A stretch of DNA of 64,000 nucleotides. Origin: Sanghuangporus weigelae (lineage: Eukaryota; Basidiomycota; Agaricomycetes; Hymenochaetales; Hymenochaetaceae). The stretch is from positions 1,178,001 through 1,242,000 of the forward strand of contig CP137325.1 in assembly GCA_033182465.1 (NCBI GenBank). Direction: 5' to 3'. The translations under genes were made by a program, and so were the position numbers. Of the stretch, positions 43,415 through 55,149 are shown one piece after another (positions within the stretch are counted from its first letter, which is position 1; each line of letters begins with the position of its first letter). Below the pieces are notes generated by a model. That model saw nothing but the letters and a program-made list of their open reading frames with translations. It had not been told where the DNA came from and did not search any database.

Positions 43415-44803
43415 GTGGCAGATGGGTGTCAGGAAGTGGTTGGGAAAGTGTAGAGATTGGGTGAGTGGGATATTTTCGGCATGAGTCCATGAGAGCACTT
43501 TTGCTCAAGATCACGACAGTTACAGTATGATATGATATGATATGGTGTAATGTATGGTAAGGAAGTCGAGTGAGTCGGGATTACAGACTCCGGGTCACAC
43601 GTGAAAGTCGGTTTTACTGACAACGCTTCAGATATAGCTTATTTCATACTTCATACACGTGCAAGACGAGTTTTCTGACAATCGTTTTCTCATGAGGCCT
43701 CTGGACGCGGACATATCTCCTTTGGGAGGTATGAATCGCTCTATCTAAGAATAACTTCTCTGATTTTTTCATGTTCGAGACCGATTGACCGCCATTCTCG
43801 GACTTGATAATCTCTTTAACGATCGCATGAGAAATGAAATAGGTTCGGGCGATGGGCGAGAAGGCGTTGGGATCGGGAGGGAAGGATTCTAGAGCCGAGC
43901 AAGTTTGTGAGTTCGTTAATTTTGGTCTTAGTGCCCATGCGCAAAGACGAGAATATTTTATGCTTAGGATCATGGCCTTGATATGATACGATATGACGAT
44001 TGTATAGAACGAGTGAACGACACGCAAAAGTTGGTCATGCTGACAATGCTTCAAACGAGTGTATAAGAAGTACAAGATGCGCGAGAACTGTAAGAAAAGG
44101 GAGAGCATACAGAGATGACGAAAAGGAAGACAGACACGCGGTGTACTGGCACTACTGCAGAAAGATTGCAATGCTGGATCCAAGTAACGAGTCCCTGGCG
44201 TACTGTCCTGCAGAATGTTTCGAGCAGATTGTCGAGAACTAAACAAGAGGTGAGAATCCATCGAGGCTGCATACGTGTGCAAGATGAGTTTTCTGACAGT
44301 TATTTTCTCATGATACCTCGTGATATATCTAGACGTAGAGATATCTCCTTTAGGAGGTATAAATCGCTCTATGTAAGAGTAACTTCTCATTCGCGGTCGA
44401 GACCAATTGATCACCATTCCTGGATCTGATGGTCTCTGGAACGGTCGCATAGGAAGTGAAAAGATTTCGAGTGATGGGCGAGAAGGCATTGGGGACAGAA
44501 AGGAAGGATTCTAGAGCCAAGCAAGTTTGCTTTTCTCTCGCGTATTGATGAAAGTGCAATACGACTCGATTGAACTGACCTCCGTCATGCGTTCTGGCTT
44601 CTATCGATAGACCGTCATAGTGTGAGCCCTATTTTGGGTCCTGTGTGTGAGAGGAAAACGCGTCTACGGACGGTCTCTTCATCAGTTTCACGGCTTCTCT
44701 TCATTTCAAGATCGTATACGATCAAATTCGGATAAGCTTTCCTTGCGGAGCTCAAATCAATCAAACCGGGAAAGGCACACAGTTTACTTCTGACGAGTTC
44801 CGC
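43415..44803. other. Intergenic region containing a diverged tandem duplication
   Basis: No ordinary gene is recognised. Two diverged copies of a sequence lie in direct orientation (about 43520-43925 and 43975-44535). A minus-strand frame at 43644-44489 stays open through much of the duplication, but its protein resembles nothing and its frame differs between copies. Confidence 0.5.
43520..44535. repeat. Diverged direct tandem duplication, two units
   Basis: The left unit runs from the GATATGATATGATATG run near 43525 to about 43925. The right unit runs from GATATGATACGATATG near 43978 to about 44535. Shared landmarks in the same order are TGACAACGCTTCA versus TGACAATGCTTCA, GAGTTTTCTGACA, ATATCTCCTTT(G/A)GGAGGTAT, AATCGCTCTATGTAAG-like text, GATGGGCGAGAAGGC and GGAAGGATTCTAGAGCC. 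The right copy carries an extra stretch of about 150 bp (44080-44270). Confidence 0.75.
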
Positions 44804-46444
44804 ATGTCCCCGAAGTGCGCTGGGAATTATACGCGATGTGGAAGATGTGCAGTCCGAATCGACTGTCGTCGTTCAGGAGGACCGTGGGTCCCAGCTAGCG
44901 GCGTTTGGGTGGTGCGTCGATCTTTCCCGGATCATCATTATCGGTACCTTAGCTCCATCAAAGGGATTCTACTGGGATTCTCCAGCGCCATTTTCAGACT
45001 TCAGGCACACAACTACTACCTCTCACCGAACGTTACTACCTCTCCACAAAATGCCGCGGAACATGTTTCATCTATCGACTCACATTCGAATGACTCTGAC
45101 ATCAGAGAAGCGCTTGAATATTCCCTGCGATCAAAGCAACTAATGCTCATGGGAATCGATGTTCACCTCAGTTCCGCTTTGTGGCTCTGGCCGGATAATG
45201 ATCCTGAGACGTATTCGTTTCTGTCGGGTGCGCAGCCTATTTGAAACTGCGGTCTTCCTCAGCTCTCCGGTCATTTCCCGCCGCCTATGCGCGCGTGCGC
45301 GCCTCTGATCGTTTCTCACCCTAGTGAATAGGCGGGTTATTTGCGATCTCTGTGCGCGGGTACGGAGTTCCTTTCTTCCTGGTGCTGTGCTCCCGTGCCG
45401 AAAGATGGATGGAGGGCGTGGTACCCAACGTCTGCGACCCGACAGCATCTGCTGAGCAAGCCTAATAGCTTATTCTGGCCTTCCCGCACGGAATGGACTT
45501 TGATATTTGGCTTGACCTTTCTGGATGATCTACCTAGTTTCTACGCATGCCTGAGAAACGAGCGCATGTACGAGATATGCATTGCAATCCTTCAGGCAAC
45601 GCAATGTCGTTGCTCTTTCGCATGTCATTACAAGCGGGCGGTCCCAGATGTCTTTTATTCTTCCTTGTTTCTCTCATATGCGATAGATCATTTTCTCCTG
45701 TTCCTGGCATCGGCATTCAAACCATCTTGCAGTTGTATTGTTGTGGCTTGGGAAACATCCTGCCGGCTTCATCCAACGACGCAGGGATAGCGAAGGCGCT
45801 CACAGATTCCCGAGTTCTGTGCCTCAATTTGAATTTGTGTTGATAAATTTTCAAACTTGAAGAGATCGCAGCCGCGTCTCACTTGACATGGGCAGCAGGG
45901 TAAGGTCGGTTGCCCGTCTTCTGGCTTTCGGTTCTCGCACCGACGGTATGGGTTTACCGCACGCGCTATGCCCCACTACCACGGTCTCTACTGATGGTGT
46001 ATACTAGGATTCACCGATGTCGCTACGAAATGGGAACTTCGACGAATCTGGGACACGGTATTGGTCGAGCTCAGCCTTTCAGAGCGTTCCTTCGTTCCGA
46101 CGGAACGTTACCAGAGGAATGATAGATCAGTCTTTGGCCCTGTTGGACCTGAGGGCGCGTCGTGGATGTGCCGGAATTCCGTTTCGTTGCGTATTGCGTC
46201 GCTTGTGAGTGGCCAGGATGCATGTTCCGGCGCGCAAAGAGTCGGCTAGTCGGTTCGTTGGACTCCCACATAGCCGTCAAACGACAAACATTCTCTATGG
46301 CTCGTTATGAGGATGAGGGTATATAAGATGCCTTTGACCATCCGAGTGTTTTTCAGCTCAGTTCTCCAGTTCTCTTGAGTTTCTGTCGTCTCTTCTTGTC
46401 AAGCATCTTCGCATCGTTCTCTTCTCTGCTTCAACCTTTTCGCC
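44804..46444. other. Intergenic region upstream of the manganese peroxidase
   Basis: About 1.6 kb with several overlapping short frames, the longest at 44804-45244 (146 codons), none with a domain or clear splice partner. The right end is the peroxidase promoter. Confidence 0.45.
46316..46326 (+). promoter_or_regulatory. TATA box of the manganese peroxidase gene
   Basis: GGGTATATAAG lies about 120 bp before the ATG at 46445. Position and sequence fit a TATA element. Highly inducible peroxidase genes often have one, whereas most genes in this window do not show a clear TATA. Confidence 0.6.
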
Positions 46445-48074
46445 ATGGTGCTCAAGCTGTCTGTTGCTTTCGTTGCACTCGCCTCACTGGCAAGCGCTGC
46501 TACACTCCATGTATGAGAACCTTTTAAGTTATTTGACGGCTAGATGCTCACCATGATCCTTTCTGATTCCCAGAGGGTCCCTTGCCCGAACAGCAAGAAC
46601 ACCGCCATTAACCCGGCGTGCTGTGTTTTCTATGACCTCGCCGATGAACTGCAGACGAACAAGTTCGACAGCGAATGTGGAGAAGACGGTATTTATTTAT
46701 CTGGACACATTACTTCTCTTGCTAACGATTCGATTCAAAGCTCACGAGGCTCTGCGCTTGACATTCCACGATGCCATTGGTTTCTCTCAATCCGGGAAGC
46801 TCAAGTAAGTGGTTTCTTTGCAACGTCTCATTGTGATATTGATTTATACTAGGGGAGGAGGAGCTGATGGCTCGATTATGCTGTTCAACAGTACCGAGCT
46901 CCAGAACCGTAAGTCACATGTGTTAAGTCTTCGCAAATCTTTGTGCTAATCACTCTCGATACTAGATGCGAATGATGGTGTTGAAGACGCGATAAACAGC
47001 CTCGCACCTTTGCTTCATACTTTCAAAGTCTCCGCAGGAGATCTCATCCAATTTGCCGGAGCTGTTGCAGTAAGCGATCACAATGAGTACAGATGCCGCA
47101 ATGACCAACCTCTCTTGCTTTAGGTCTCCAACTGCCCTGGTGCTCCTCGTCTCGAGTTCCTTGCAGGACGACCTAACGCGACGTTCCCCGCTCAGACTGG
47201 TACCGTTCCTCTGCCTCAGGATCCGGTCGGCAAGATCCTTGCCCGCATGGCAGACGCAGGTCTCTCTCCAGAAGACACCGTCAATCTTCTTGCCTCGCAT
47301 TCCGTTGCGCGCAGCGACACTCTCGTACCGGGCCATGATGCTGTGCCATTCGATACCACACCTTTCACGTTCGACTCAAACGTGAGATTTTTTGCCGTTT
47401 GTTTTTGCCATTTCTTGCCATTTGTTTTTGCGATTTTTTTTGTGTTCTTTTCGATTTTTTCCCTGCTTGTGGATTTCTCGTTTAAGATAAATGAGCTAAT
47501 ACAAATGACTCACAGGTGTTCTTGGAGGTCCTGCTCAAGGGCACAGGTGTTCCCTTCGGAGTAAACAACACGGATGGTGCAGAAGTCAACTCGCCCCTCC
47601 CCGACGAAGGAGAAATGCGTCTCCAGTCTGACTTTGCGATTGCTCGCGACCCTGTAACCGCTTGCTTCTGGCAAGATATGATTAACAATCAGAACAAGAT
47701 GGCGAATGCCTTCAAGACTGTGAGATCCTTTTTGCGTTTCTTTATTTGATCATATTACTGATAGATATGATTTCTAGTCCATGTCGAAGATGTCGATCAT
47801 CGGACACGACAGGAGGAAGCTCATCGACTGCTCTGAGGCCATCCCGCAGCCGAAGCCTGCTGTCAAGAAGCCGACTACTTTCCCTGCTACCAAGAGCATC
47901 AAAGATGTCGAGCAAGTCTGCCGCAAGCCATTCCCTGTCCTCGCAACTGATCGTGAGTACCATTGAGTTTATGGGATGGAAGTTAATCTAATATTTGTTT
48001 TACCAGCTGGCAAGCAAACTTTGATCCCGGCTTGCGTCGACGGTGACACCAACCTCGATGATTGCCCGTCATAA
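46445..48074 (+). CDS. Secreted manganese peroxidase (class II, long type)
   Basis: Nine exons (46445-46510, 46574-46688, 46741-46804, 46853-46908, 46966-47069, 47124-47381, 47516-47719, 47778-47952, 48007-48074) give 369 residues. A signal peptide ([18 protein letters not shown]) precedes a class II haem peroxidase. Distal Arg66 and His70 lie in [10 protein letters not shown] and proximal His194 in [12 protein letters not shown]. All three manganese-site carboxylates are present: Glu59 and Glu63 in CGEDAHE and Asp200. The exposed catalytic Trp of lignin and versatile peroxidases, five residues before the proximal His, is Asn189 here. Ten cysteines after the signal peptide, including a C-terminal pair ([12 protein letters not shown]), fit the five disulfides of classical manganese peroxidases. 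The enzyme would oxidise Mn(II) to Mn(III), which attacks phenolic lignin. It is the clearest sign of ligninolytic ability here. Confidence 0.92.
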
Positions 48075-48492
48075 ACTCATTAAATTTGTTATATTAATAA
48101 TCCGATCTCGATTATTGGGCGAAGGACTGGAAGTTTATTATTGGGTTTGATTCTGACTTCGTTCTGAGCATAATTGTACTCATGTCGTACATTTCATCCG
48201 TAATTATACACTGCATATCTATATTACCTTTCTTCACAGTAGTGCTTTGACATACCTCGCCTTACAAATGACTCGTGGTGCCAGTGAACTGTGCCGTGAA
48301 GGCAGTGAAGAGTTCCTAGAAGATGCGGGAAATGAATATAATGTATATAATCCAAATGCTTCTCGCAGTGACCCTTTGTCTTCAGATAAATAAATAAATG
48401 TGAGAGACCCTTATCACTAAGTATTAGTCATCACCATCTTATCTTGTCTCCTTTCAAGAAGATTTTCCGACCTGGTAAGTTACATCCATACC
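48075..48492. other. Intergenic region
   Basis: AT-rich 3' UTR of the peroxidase gene and the short promoter of PWP2. No gene-like frame or RNA feature is seen. Confidence 0.5.
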
Positions 48493-51400
48493 ATGAAGTC
48501 CAACTTCAAAGTACGTGTTTCCGGCATCTGCTGCATACAATTTCGCCTCAAACCAATGCGCTGATAGTTTTCCAACCTATGCGGGACAGTCTACCAACAA
48601 GGAAACGTTCTCTTCACACAAGATGGGAACTCGGTGTTGAGTCCAGTTGGGAACCGCGTTTCTGTGTTTGACTTGCTCAAGTGCGTCCTTCTCGCTCAGA
48701 ATTTTCTATCGTCTCATCTCGTGGATATGTAGCAATAAATCCTACACTCTACCCTTCCAAAACCGCCAGAATATCTCATGCATTGCTTTGAGCCCGGACG
48801 GGACTATTCTCCTCAGCGTTGACATTTCGGGACGGGCGATCCTTGCAAACTTTCGAAGACGTGTCGTCTTACATCATATCAACTTCAAAGCAGAAATTCC
48901 TCCAGGTGGTGTGAAGTTTAGTCCAGACGGAAAATGGATCGCAGTCGTCGGTGCAGGGATTGGGAAGGGAGGAACGGGCGCTAGTGTGCAAGTTTGGAAG
49001 ACACCGAGTTTGCTTGCGAGGAGTCTTGTTCCGTTCGAGTTGCATAGGACGTACACTGGACATTTTGATGATGTTGTCAGCGTCGAGTGGGCACCCGATT
49101 CCTCGTGAGTGTTTTGTATCGATCAGTTTCGTTTATTGTACCGTGGACTTCATTTCTTGACTCTCGTGAAGAGGATCAAAACGCTAACGATGTATTCACT
49201 CTAGATGCTTCGTCACTACTTCGAAGGATATGACGGCACGATTGTTCACGCTTAACCCTGTCGAGGGCTTCCGACCCAAGACTTTTGCTGGGCACAGAGA
49301 TGTCGTTGTCAACGCATATTTCTCTTCGGATTCTAAGACCGTAAGTTCACACTGTTTTTGACTGCGAACCGATATCTGATTTAAAATACAGATATACACA
49401 ATCAGCAGAGATGGTGCTGTCTTTGTCTGGAAAGCCAAACAACAAGAACAGAACGAAGAGGAAGATGGCGTCGGCCCAGAACCCGAACCTGGATCGATAG
49501 AAAACGCCGTTGCAAATACGCGCTGGGGAATCTCGAAGAGAAACTACTTCAACCAACCCGGAACAAAGGTCATCTGTAGCACCTTTCATTCGCCCTCGAA
49601 CCTCTTGGTCGTCGGATTCTCGACGGGAGTGTTCGGTCTCTGGGAGATGCCTGATTTCACGAACATCCACACCTTGAGCATATCACAGGAGAAAATTTCC
49701 AGTGTCGCAATCAACAAAAGCGGAGAATGGTTAGCATTTGGAGCTACCAAGCTGGGTCAGCTTCTCGTATGGGAATGGCAGTCAGAGTCCTACGTCCTCA
49801 AACAGCAGGGACATTATTTCGATATGAATACTTTGTCGTATTCGCCTGACGGGCAACACGTCGCTACAGGTGGAGACGACGGGAAGGTGAAAGTTTGGAA
49901 CACAACATCCGGTTTCTGCTTCGTCACATTCTCGGAGCATTCTGCTGTGGTTTCGCAAGTAGAATTCGCTAAACAAGGGCAGGTGTTGTTTTCAGCATCA
50001 CTAGATGGGACTGTCCGTGCTTTCGACCTCATTCGATACAGGAATTTCCGGACGTTCACCTCACCTTCGCCTGTGCAGTTCTCCTGCCTTGCCGTTGATC
50101 CAAGCGGAGAAGTTATCGCAGCAGGGTCAACAGATAGCTTTCAGATCTTCCTATGGTCCGTTCAAACAGGAAAACTTCTCGATATACTGAGTGGACACGA
50201 AGGACCTGTTAGCAGTTTAGCGTTCTCGCCACTGAGTAATCTACTCGCGAGTGGTTCGTGGGATAAGACCGTGCGAGTGTGGAATGTATTTGATCGATCG
50301 CATGCCGTGGAGCCGTTCCAACTCAGCTCAGACGTGTTAACAGTAGCGTTCCGACCCGATGGGAAGGAGCTAGCTGCTTCTTCATTAGATGGTCAAATAA
50401 TCTTCTTCGACGTCTCTCAGGGCCGGCAAACCTCTCTTATCGAAGGGCGGAGAGACGTATCCGGAGGGAGGAGGGCAGACGATAGACGAAGTGCATCAAA
50501 TAGTTCGTCAGGAAAGAGCTTCAACTCCCTCACGTATACGGCAGATGGTTCGTGTCTCCTCGCAGGCGGAAACAGCAAATACGTGATTTTATATGACGTT
50601 CGGGATGGCGTTATGGTACGCAAATTCCAAATTAGCGAAAACCTAAGTCTGGACGGGACAGAAGAGTTCTTGGATAGTCGGCGTATGACTGAGGCAGGGA
50701 ACCTGGATTTAATAGATGACGCAGGCGATGCATCTGACTTGGAAGATCGACTTGATGTGGATGAGACTCTTCCAGGCGCACAACGCGGAGACTTGTCGAA
50801 ACGGAAATATAAGAGAGAAGCGAGGACGAAGTGTGTTAGGTTCTCACCAACGGGAACGAGTTGGGCTGCAGCTTCGACCGAGGGCCTCCTTTTGTACACC
50901 TTAGATGAAACTCTAACGTTCGATCCATTTGATTTGAGCATGGAGCTGACACCTGCTGCTGTACACAAAGCTATCAAAGAAGGGGAATACCTTCAGGCGC
51001 TTATCATGGCATTCCGACTCAATGAACGTCCGCTTATCCGACTCGCACACGAATCCGTACCCAAATCCGACGTCAAGCTCGTCGCTAGACAGATCCCACC
51101 CGTATATCTCGAGAAACTTCTACGCTTCGTCGCCGCGAGGTTAGATCCTGGCCCGAGCTCCAGTGCAATTGTGGGGGTTAATGGTACTATGGTGGAGAGC
51201 GGTGGTGTGTCGCGCTCCCCGCATTTGGAATTTGATTTGATGTGGATACACGCATTGTTATTTGCACATGGACGATACTTGAGAGATCACTCGACGGAGT
51301 ATGCGAGTGCCTTTAGAGCCGTATGGAAGGGTCTCGTTGACGCGGAGCAAAATATTTTGAGGATGTGCGTTTCTCTCGCCTCGTTTATCGATTTTGAACG

Positions 51401-51546
51401 ACAGCTGATTTTCTTATAATCGCAGATGCGACGAGAACACGGCGACACTTTCTTTCCTTATAGACCAGTCTCGAGCAAAACAAACTCGTGAGACAGCTGG
51501 CAAGGAGGCTAGTAAAACACAAGATGAAATGCAATCAGACACGTAG
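48493..51546 (+). CDS. PWP2: PWP2/UTP1, WD40 ribosome-biogenesis protein
   Basis: Six exons (48493-48510, 48568-48680, 48733-49104, 49205-49340, 49392-51364, 51426-51546) give 910 residues. The N-terminus MKSNFKFSNLCGTVYQQGNV is characteristic of periodic tryptophan protein 2. Two WD40 propellers follow, with repeats such as LAFSPLSNLLASGSWDKTVR, LSYSPDGQHVATGGDDGKVK and VEWAPDSS...DMTARLF, and motifs typical of the family (TRWGISKRNYFNQPGTKV; YLQALIMAFRLNE). The C-terminal helical Utp12-like region runs from about residue 730 (PAAVHKAIKEGEYLQAL) and includes VYLEKLLRFVAARL. In yeast PWP2 is a core component of the UtpB complex in the small-subunit processome, needed for pre-18S rRNA processing in the nucleolus. 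Length and motifs match full-length orthologues. The gene is essential in yeast. Confidence 0.93.
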
Positions 51547-51831
51547 ACCTTCATGACGCCATACTTTACACCCCTATACTCTCATGAGTCCCCAGAAGTC
51601 AATTCAAGCAAGTAGACAAGTAGAAAACCGTCTTACTGGGAGTGGTATATGTCTCGTCTAAGTCAGTGGAATAAATACTTGGTTGTATTTGTAAGGTTGA
51701 TACATGATTTACAGAACAGGGTCATGTGCGACGCACAGCTAGTAACGTTAATGTCGAAAACATAAGGATTGTCCATTTCGTTGATAATCTATACTGGAAG
51801 GCGCGTTCATTGGTCTCGGATTCCGAGTGTT
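51547..51831. terminator. Convergent 3' ends of PWP2 and the sugar transporter
   Basis: The stop codons of these convergent genes are 285 bp apart, so both transcripts must end here and may overlap. The sequence is AT-rich, without a distinctive element. Confidence 0.4.
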
Positions 51832-53885
51832 CTAAACCTGTTTGATTTCGTGCTTTGAGGATGACGGCGACTGAGAAGCTTTCTCGTCTTCCTCTCGAAT
51901 GTCTGAAGAAGCCTGTGCTGCAGCTTGATGCTCGATCTGCTCCATAGCTTCCTGCCCGTCAAACAAAGCAGAGGTTTCTTCGAGTGTCAGACCCTTCGTC
52001 TCGACGATGTAAATGCAGCAGAATGCGAGCTCGAACGCTAACCAGCAGCAGTATACGATCTATTGCACACGTTTATATAGCACCTTGATAGTGATGACGG
52101 GCGAATACGTACATAATATTTCCAACCGAGTTTTCCGAGCGCAATCGGATTGACGTATTGGTTGAATATGATTGAGACTGAGACGGACAAATTGAGGATC
52201 ATGAGACCCTTTGCTCGAACATCGTACGGAAGAATCTCCACAGTGTACGAGACAATGAGCGGCGTGAATGCGATGCTGGCAAGGACTAAGAACATGGGAC
52301 ACAGTGTAAAAGATGGAACACTTACTCGTAGGCGCCATAAAAGAGGAATATGAACGCAATGACAGCGTGGGCAGAGCTAGGGCTCCCACGCTGGGCGAAC
52401 AATGCGGAACATACAGTCTGCAGCATGAAGAACACCATCATGCCCGCGCAGGATGAAATAAACAGTTTCCTTCTCCCGACTCGTTCAACAAGGAATGCAG
52501 CGCAAAGCGCGATGATTAAGTTCCAAATTTGTAAAATACCGTTAATGAGGAGCTGGACGGTAGGGTCCGTGATGCCGATGGCGTCGAAGACCTTGTTGAG
52601 GTAGAATGAGACGAGCCCGTTGCCCGACCATTGAGAAAAGAAGGCGATAGCGATGATGATGCGTAATCGTTTCAAGTTTCCTTTCTTGCTGAAGAGGGAC
52701 TTGAATCCGACGTTCTTCTGAACCGTGCGCTCGAATGCTATGGCCGCTTTGATCTCTTCGAATTCATATTGGACTAGTGGATCGTGTCTAGTGGATCGAG
52801 TATGAACAAGAAGTCTCAACGGGACAAAATACTATACTTACTCATTTCCATCTGCGTGGTAATACGCAAGCGTCCTGAGTGCTTGTGTCTCTCTCCCTTT
52901 CGCGATGAGCCACCTTGGGGACTCGGGAGCAAACCATATCAAACAGATTTGTAGGACAGAAGGTAAACCTTGCAGAACAGAAGGAAGTCTCCATGCCCAA
53001 GATGAAGGGATCTTGAAGCTTCCGAAAGTAGTCCAAGCGGCACTAGCAGAGCAGCTCAGCAAAAAGTCGAAGATCTATTGTCTGATATACTCACATGATA
53101 GATCCTAAGTACCAGAGTGAGTTATACATTGAAGTTGCTGATGCACGGTGAGGCGGATAGGCGACCTCCGAGACGAGCATCGGAGCCGAGTTTGAAGCGA
53201 ACGTCAACCCGAACCCGATGAGAAATCTGCAGGAGACTATCAGTGGGCTTGGATGAGACGGATCATACGGTACCCCTTACCGAGCACCGATGAACATTTT
53301 GACACTATTTGAAGCCTAGTGAAGTTAAATTTGTAAATGCCTTTTAAAAATAACATACTTCTCACGGTCTGAATAGCTGTCGCAGCACACATGAGCAGAG
53401 CACCAAATAAAATGGTTGGCCGTCTACCGAGCCCATCCGAGAAGAAAGGGGCAAACGGATAAGCACCGAGTGAACCTATATTCTGAAATTCTTTGAGATC
53501 GAAAAAATCGGCAAAAGACCACCAAGCTACCTGAATGGCATTGAGTAAACCCAACATCCCGCCCGTCGGCCAGTTGAAGTCCTCCTCCCACTGAGTTAGT
53601 GATTGAAGACCGTTCATCATGCTCCCATCGTATCCATTGGTCGTAGATGTAATGAGGCTGATGGAGTTGGTGAGTTACATCCGGATAATCAGTGATAGCC
53701 TTACAATAGCAGAATCCAGGCGTTTAAACAAATGAGCCTACAAAAGACACCCTTCAGCATTTCTTCATCTTGCATCAGGGATGTGTAGCTCACCGCCAGT
53801 TGTTATGAAACTTGCGTTTAGGATCAAGAAGGTGCACCCAACCACCCTGCTCTCCACCACTGACAACGACTGCTCCTGCTCCCAT
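51832..53885 (-). CDS. MFS sugar transporter
   Basis: Ten exons (53885-53794, 53737-53705, 53657-53531, 53482-53366, 53315-53281, 53226-53095, 53042-52842, 52787-52326, 52275-52113, 52059-51832) join in frame to 529 residues. Sugar-porter signatures are clear: TTNGYDGSMMNGLQ after the first helix, SDGLGRRPTILFGAL (loop 2-3 motif), FLIGFGLTFASNSAPMLVSE, the PESPRWLIAKGR motif before the central loop, FFSQWSGNGLVSFYLNKVFD, VERVGRRKLF and the C-terminal VETKGLTLEE. Twelve membrane helices are expected. The family imports hexoses and plant-derived oligosaccharides at the plasma membrane; resemblance to fungal lactose/cellodextrin-type permeases is my impression. The cytosolic tail is acidic and Ser-rich, as in relatives. 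The start (MGAGAVVVSGGEQ) is the first in-frame ATG. Confidence 0.9.
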
Positions 53886-55149
53886 GCTGGTGAAATTGAG
53901 ACGACAGTCCGAACGAGACAAGGCGTGCCATATTTATGCTGCTCTAAGGGGAGAGGGACCCCGAGGGATCGGAAGATGTTGCGCTAGAATTTCCGCTTCC
54001 TACACACGCTGCTTCGTTCCAGACTGAAGGCGGGGCCGGGATTCGACGGTGGAGCATATGGTAATTCTTCCTTGCCTGCGCAGTCATCCTGTTTCATCGG
54101 TACCAGTTATAAGGCGATAGCGATGTAATATCAATACAGAATCCAGTCAACTGATATGTCTTCGACACTTCGAAGCTCGGCATAGCGCCAAGCGAAATGT
54201 TGAGAAATGGCCTTATTCCGAAGATAGATGCATTCCGCGATCATTCTCTGATAAAGACTTGCGAGGGTGCCAGTGGTACGTGTCGATGGTGTTCTATCCT
54301 TTCCACGTTCCAGAGTTTCGCCGAAGAACTTGCTAAGTGTGCTTCTGAAAGACACGATTTAGCCATGACTCTCAAGAATATAGGAACCGAGCTCACCGTC
54401 GCGCGATTGTACGCCTAAGTGTGGATACGAAGAGGGATACTGATCCACTCGAAGCAACCAGACATGTCGCCTACATGTTACTTTTAGTTTGAACTCTCAC
54501 AATGGTCAGTAAGCACAAAATGCAGGGAGGCAAGACACCAGGTCTTGATATGCAAAGTAGGTTGCGAGAAACAAAGCATAGAGAAAAGAGAAAGTCTTCC
54601 AAGGTAGCGTTAGGCGACCAATCGTCCATAACAAAGTATGTCACAAGAGTTGCGCGCCAGTATTTTCTGCCGTAGCTCTGTGCCTGAAATACTTGCAAAG
54701 CGTTCGAATGACGCCAGCATTCTATACGAGCAAGATTTCAAGCCAACTTCTTCAATCAGGTCTCCGTGAGGGTGAATCACTGGGGCCAAGAGAACAAGAA
54801 GATTAGGTCGCGGTAGCTTGTCGGATGTTCTATTTTTGACCTGGGAGATACTCAGAAGTACATTGTATTGTGTGAGAAGGGAGTAATAAGAACTCACTGT
54901 TTGAATATCATGACTGCAAAGGCAGTAATTCCAGTCGATTGCATCATGCGACTTAATGTCGGTCATTTGTTATCTTACGGCGGTTTAACCGCACGTATCT
55001 CAGCTCAGACTGCAGAGAAACGGAAAACGTAAGCGATGCAACGGAAGAGTAGCCATTTATTCTATGGAATACAGTTAAAATCCACGATAGGATAGAGAAC
55101 CAGGAAGAGGGGTAGGGACGCAATAGATTATATACATAATATACTCAGA
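53886..55149. other. Intergenic region
   Basis: 1.26 kb between the start of the transporter and the 3' end of ATG11. Frames of 70-118 codons on both strands lack domain features or splice support. The left end is the transporter promoter. Confidence 0.5.

Noticed and set aside
43644-44489. 281-codon minus-strand frame in the tandem duplication
   Set aside because: The protein has no family features, and the two repeat copies are read partly in different frames, which argues against selection for one protein.
44804-45244. 146-codon plus-strand frame
   Set aside because: An overlapping frame of similar length exists in another register, and neither shows a domain or splice continuity.
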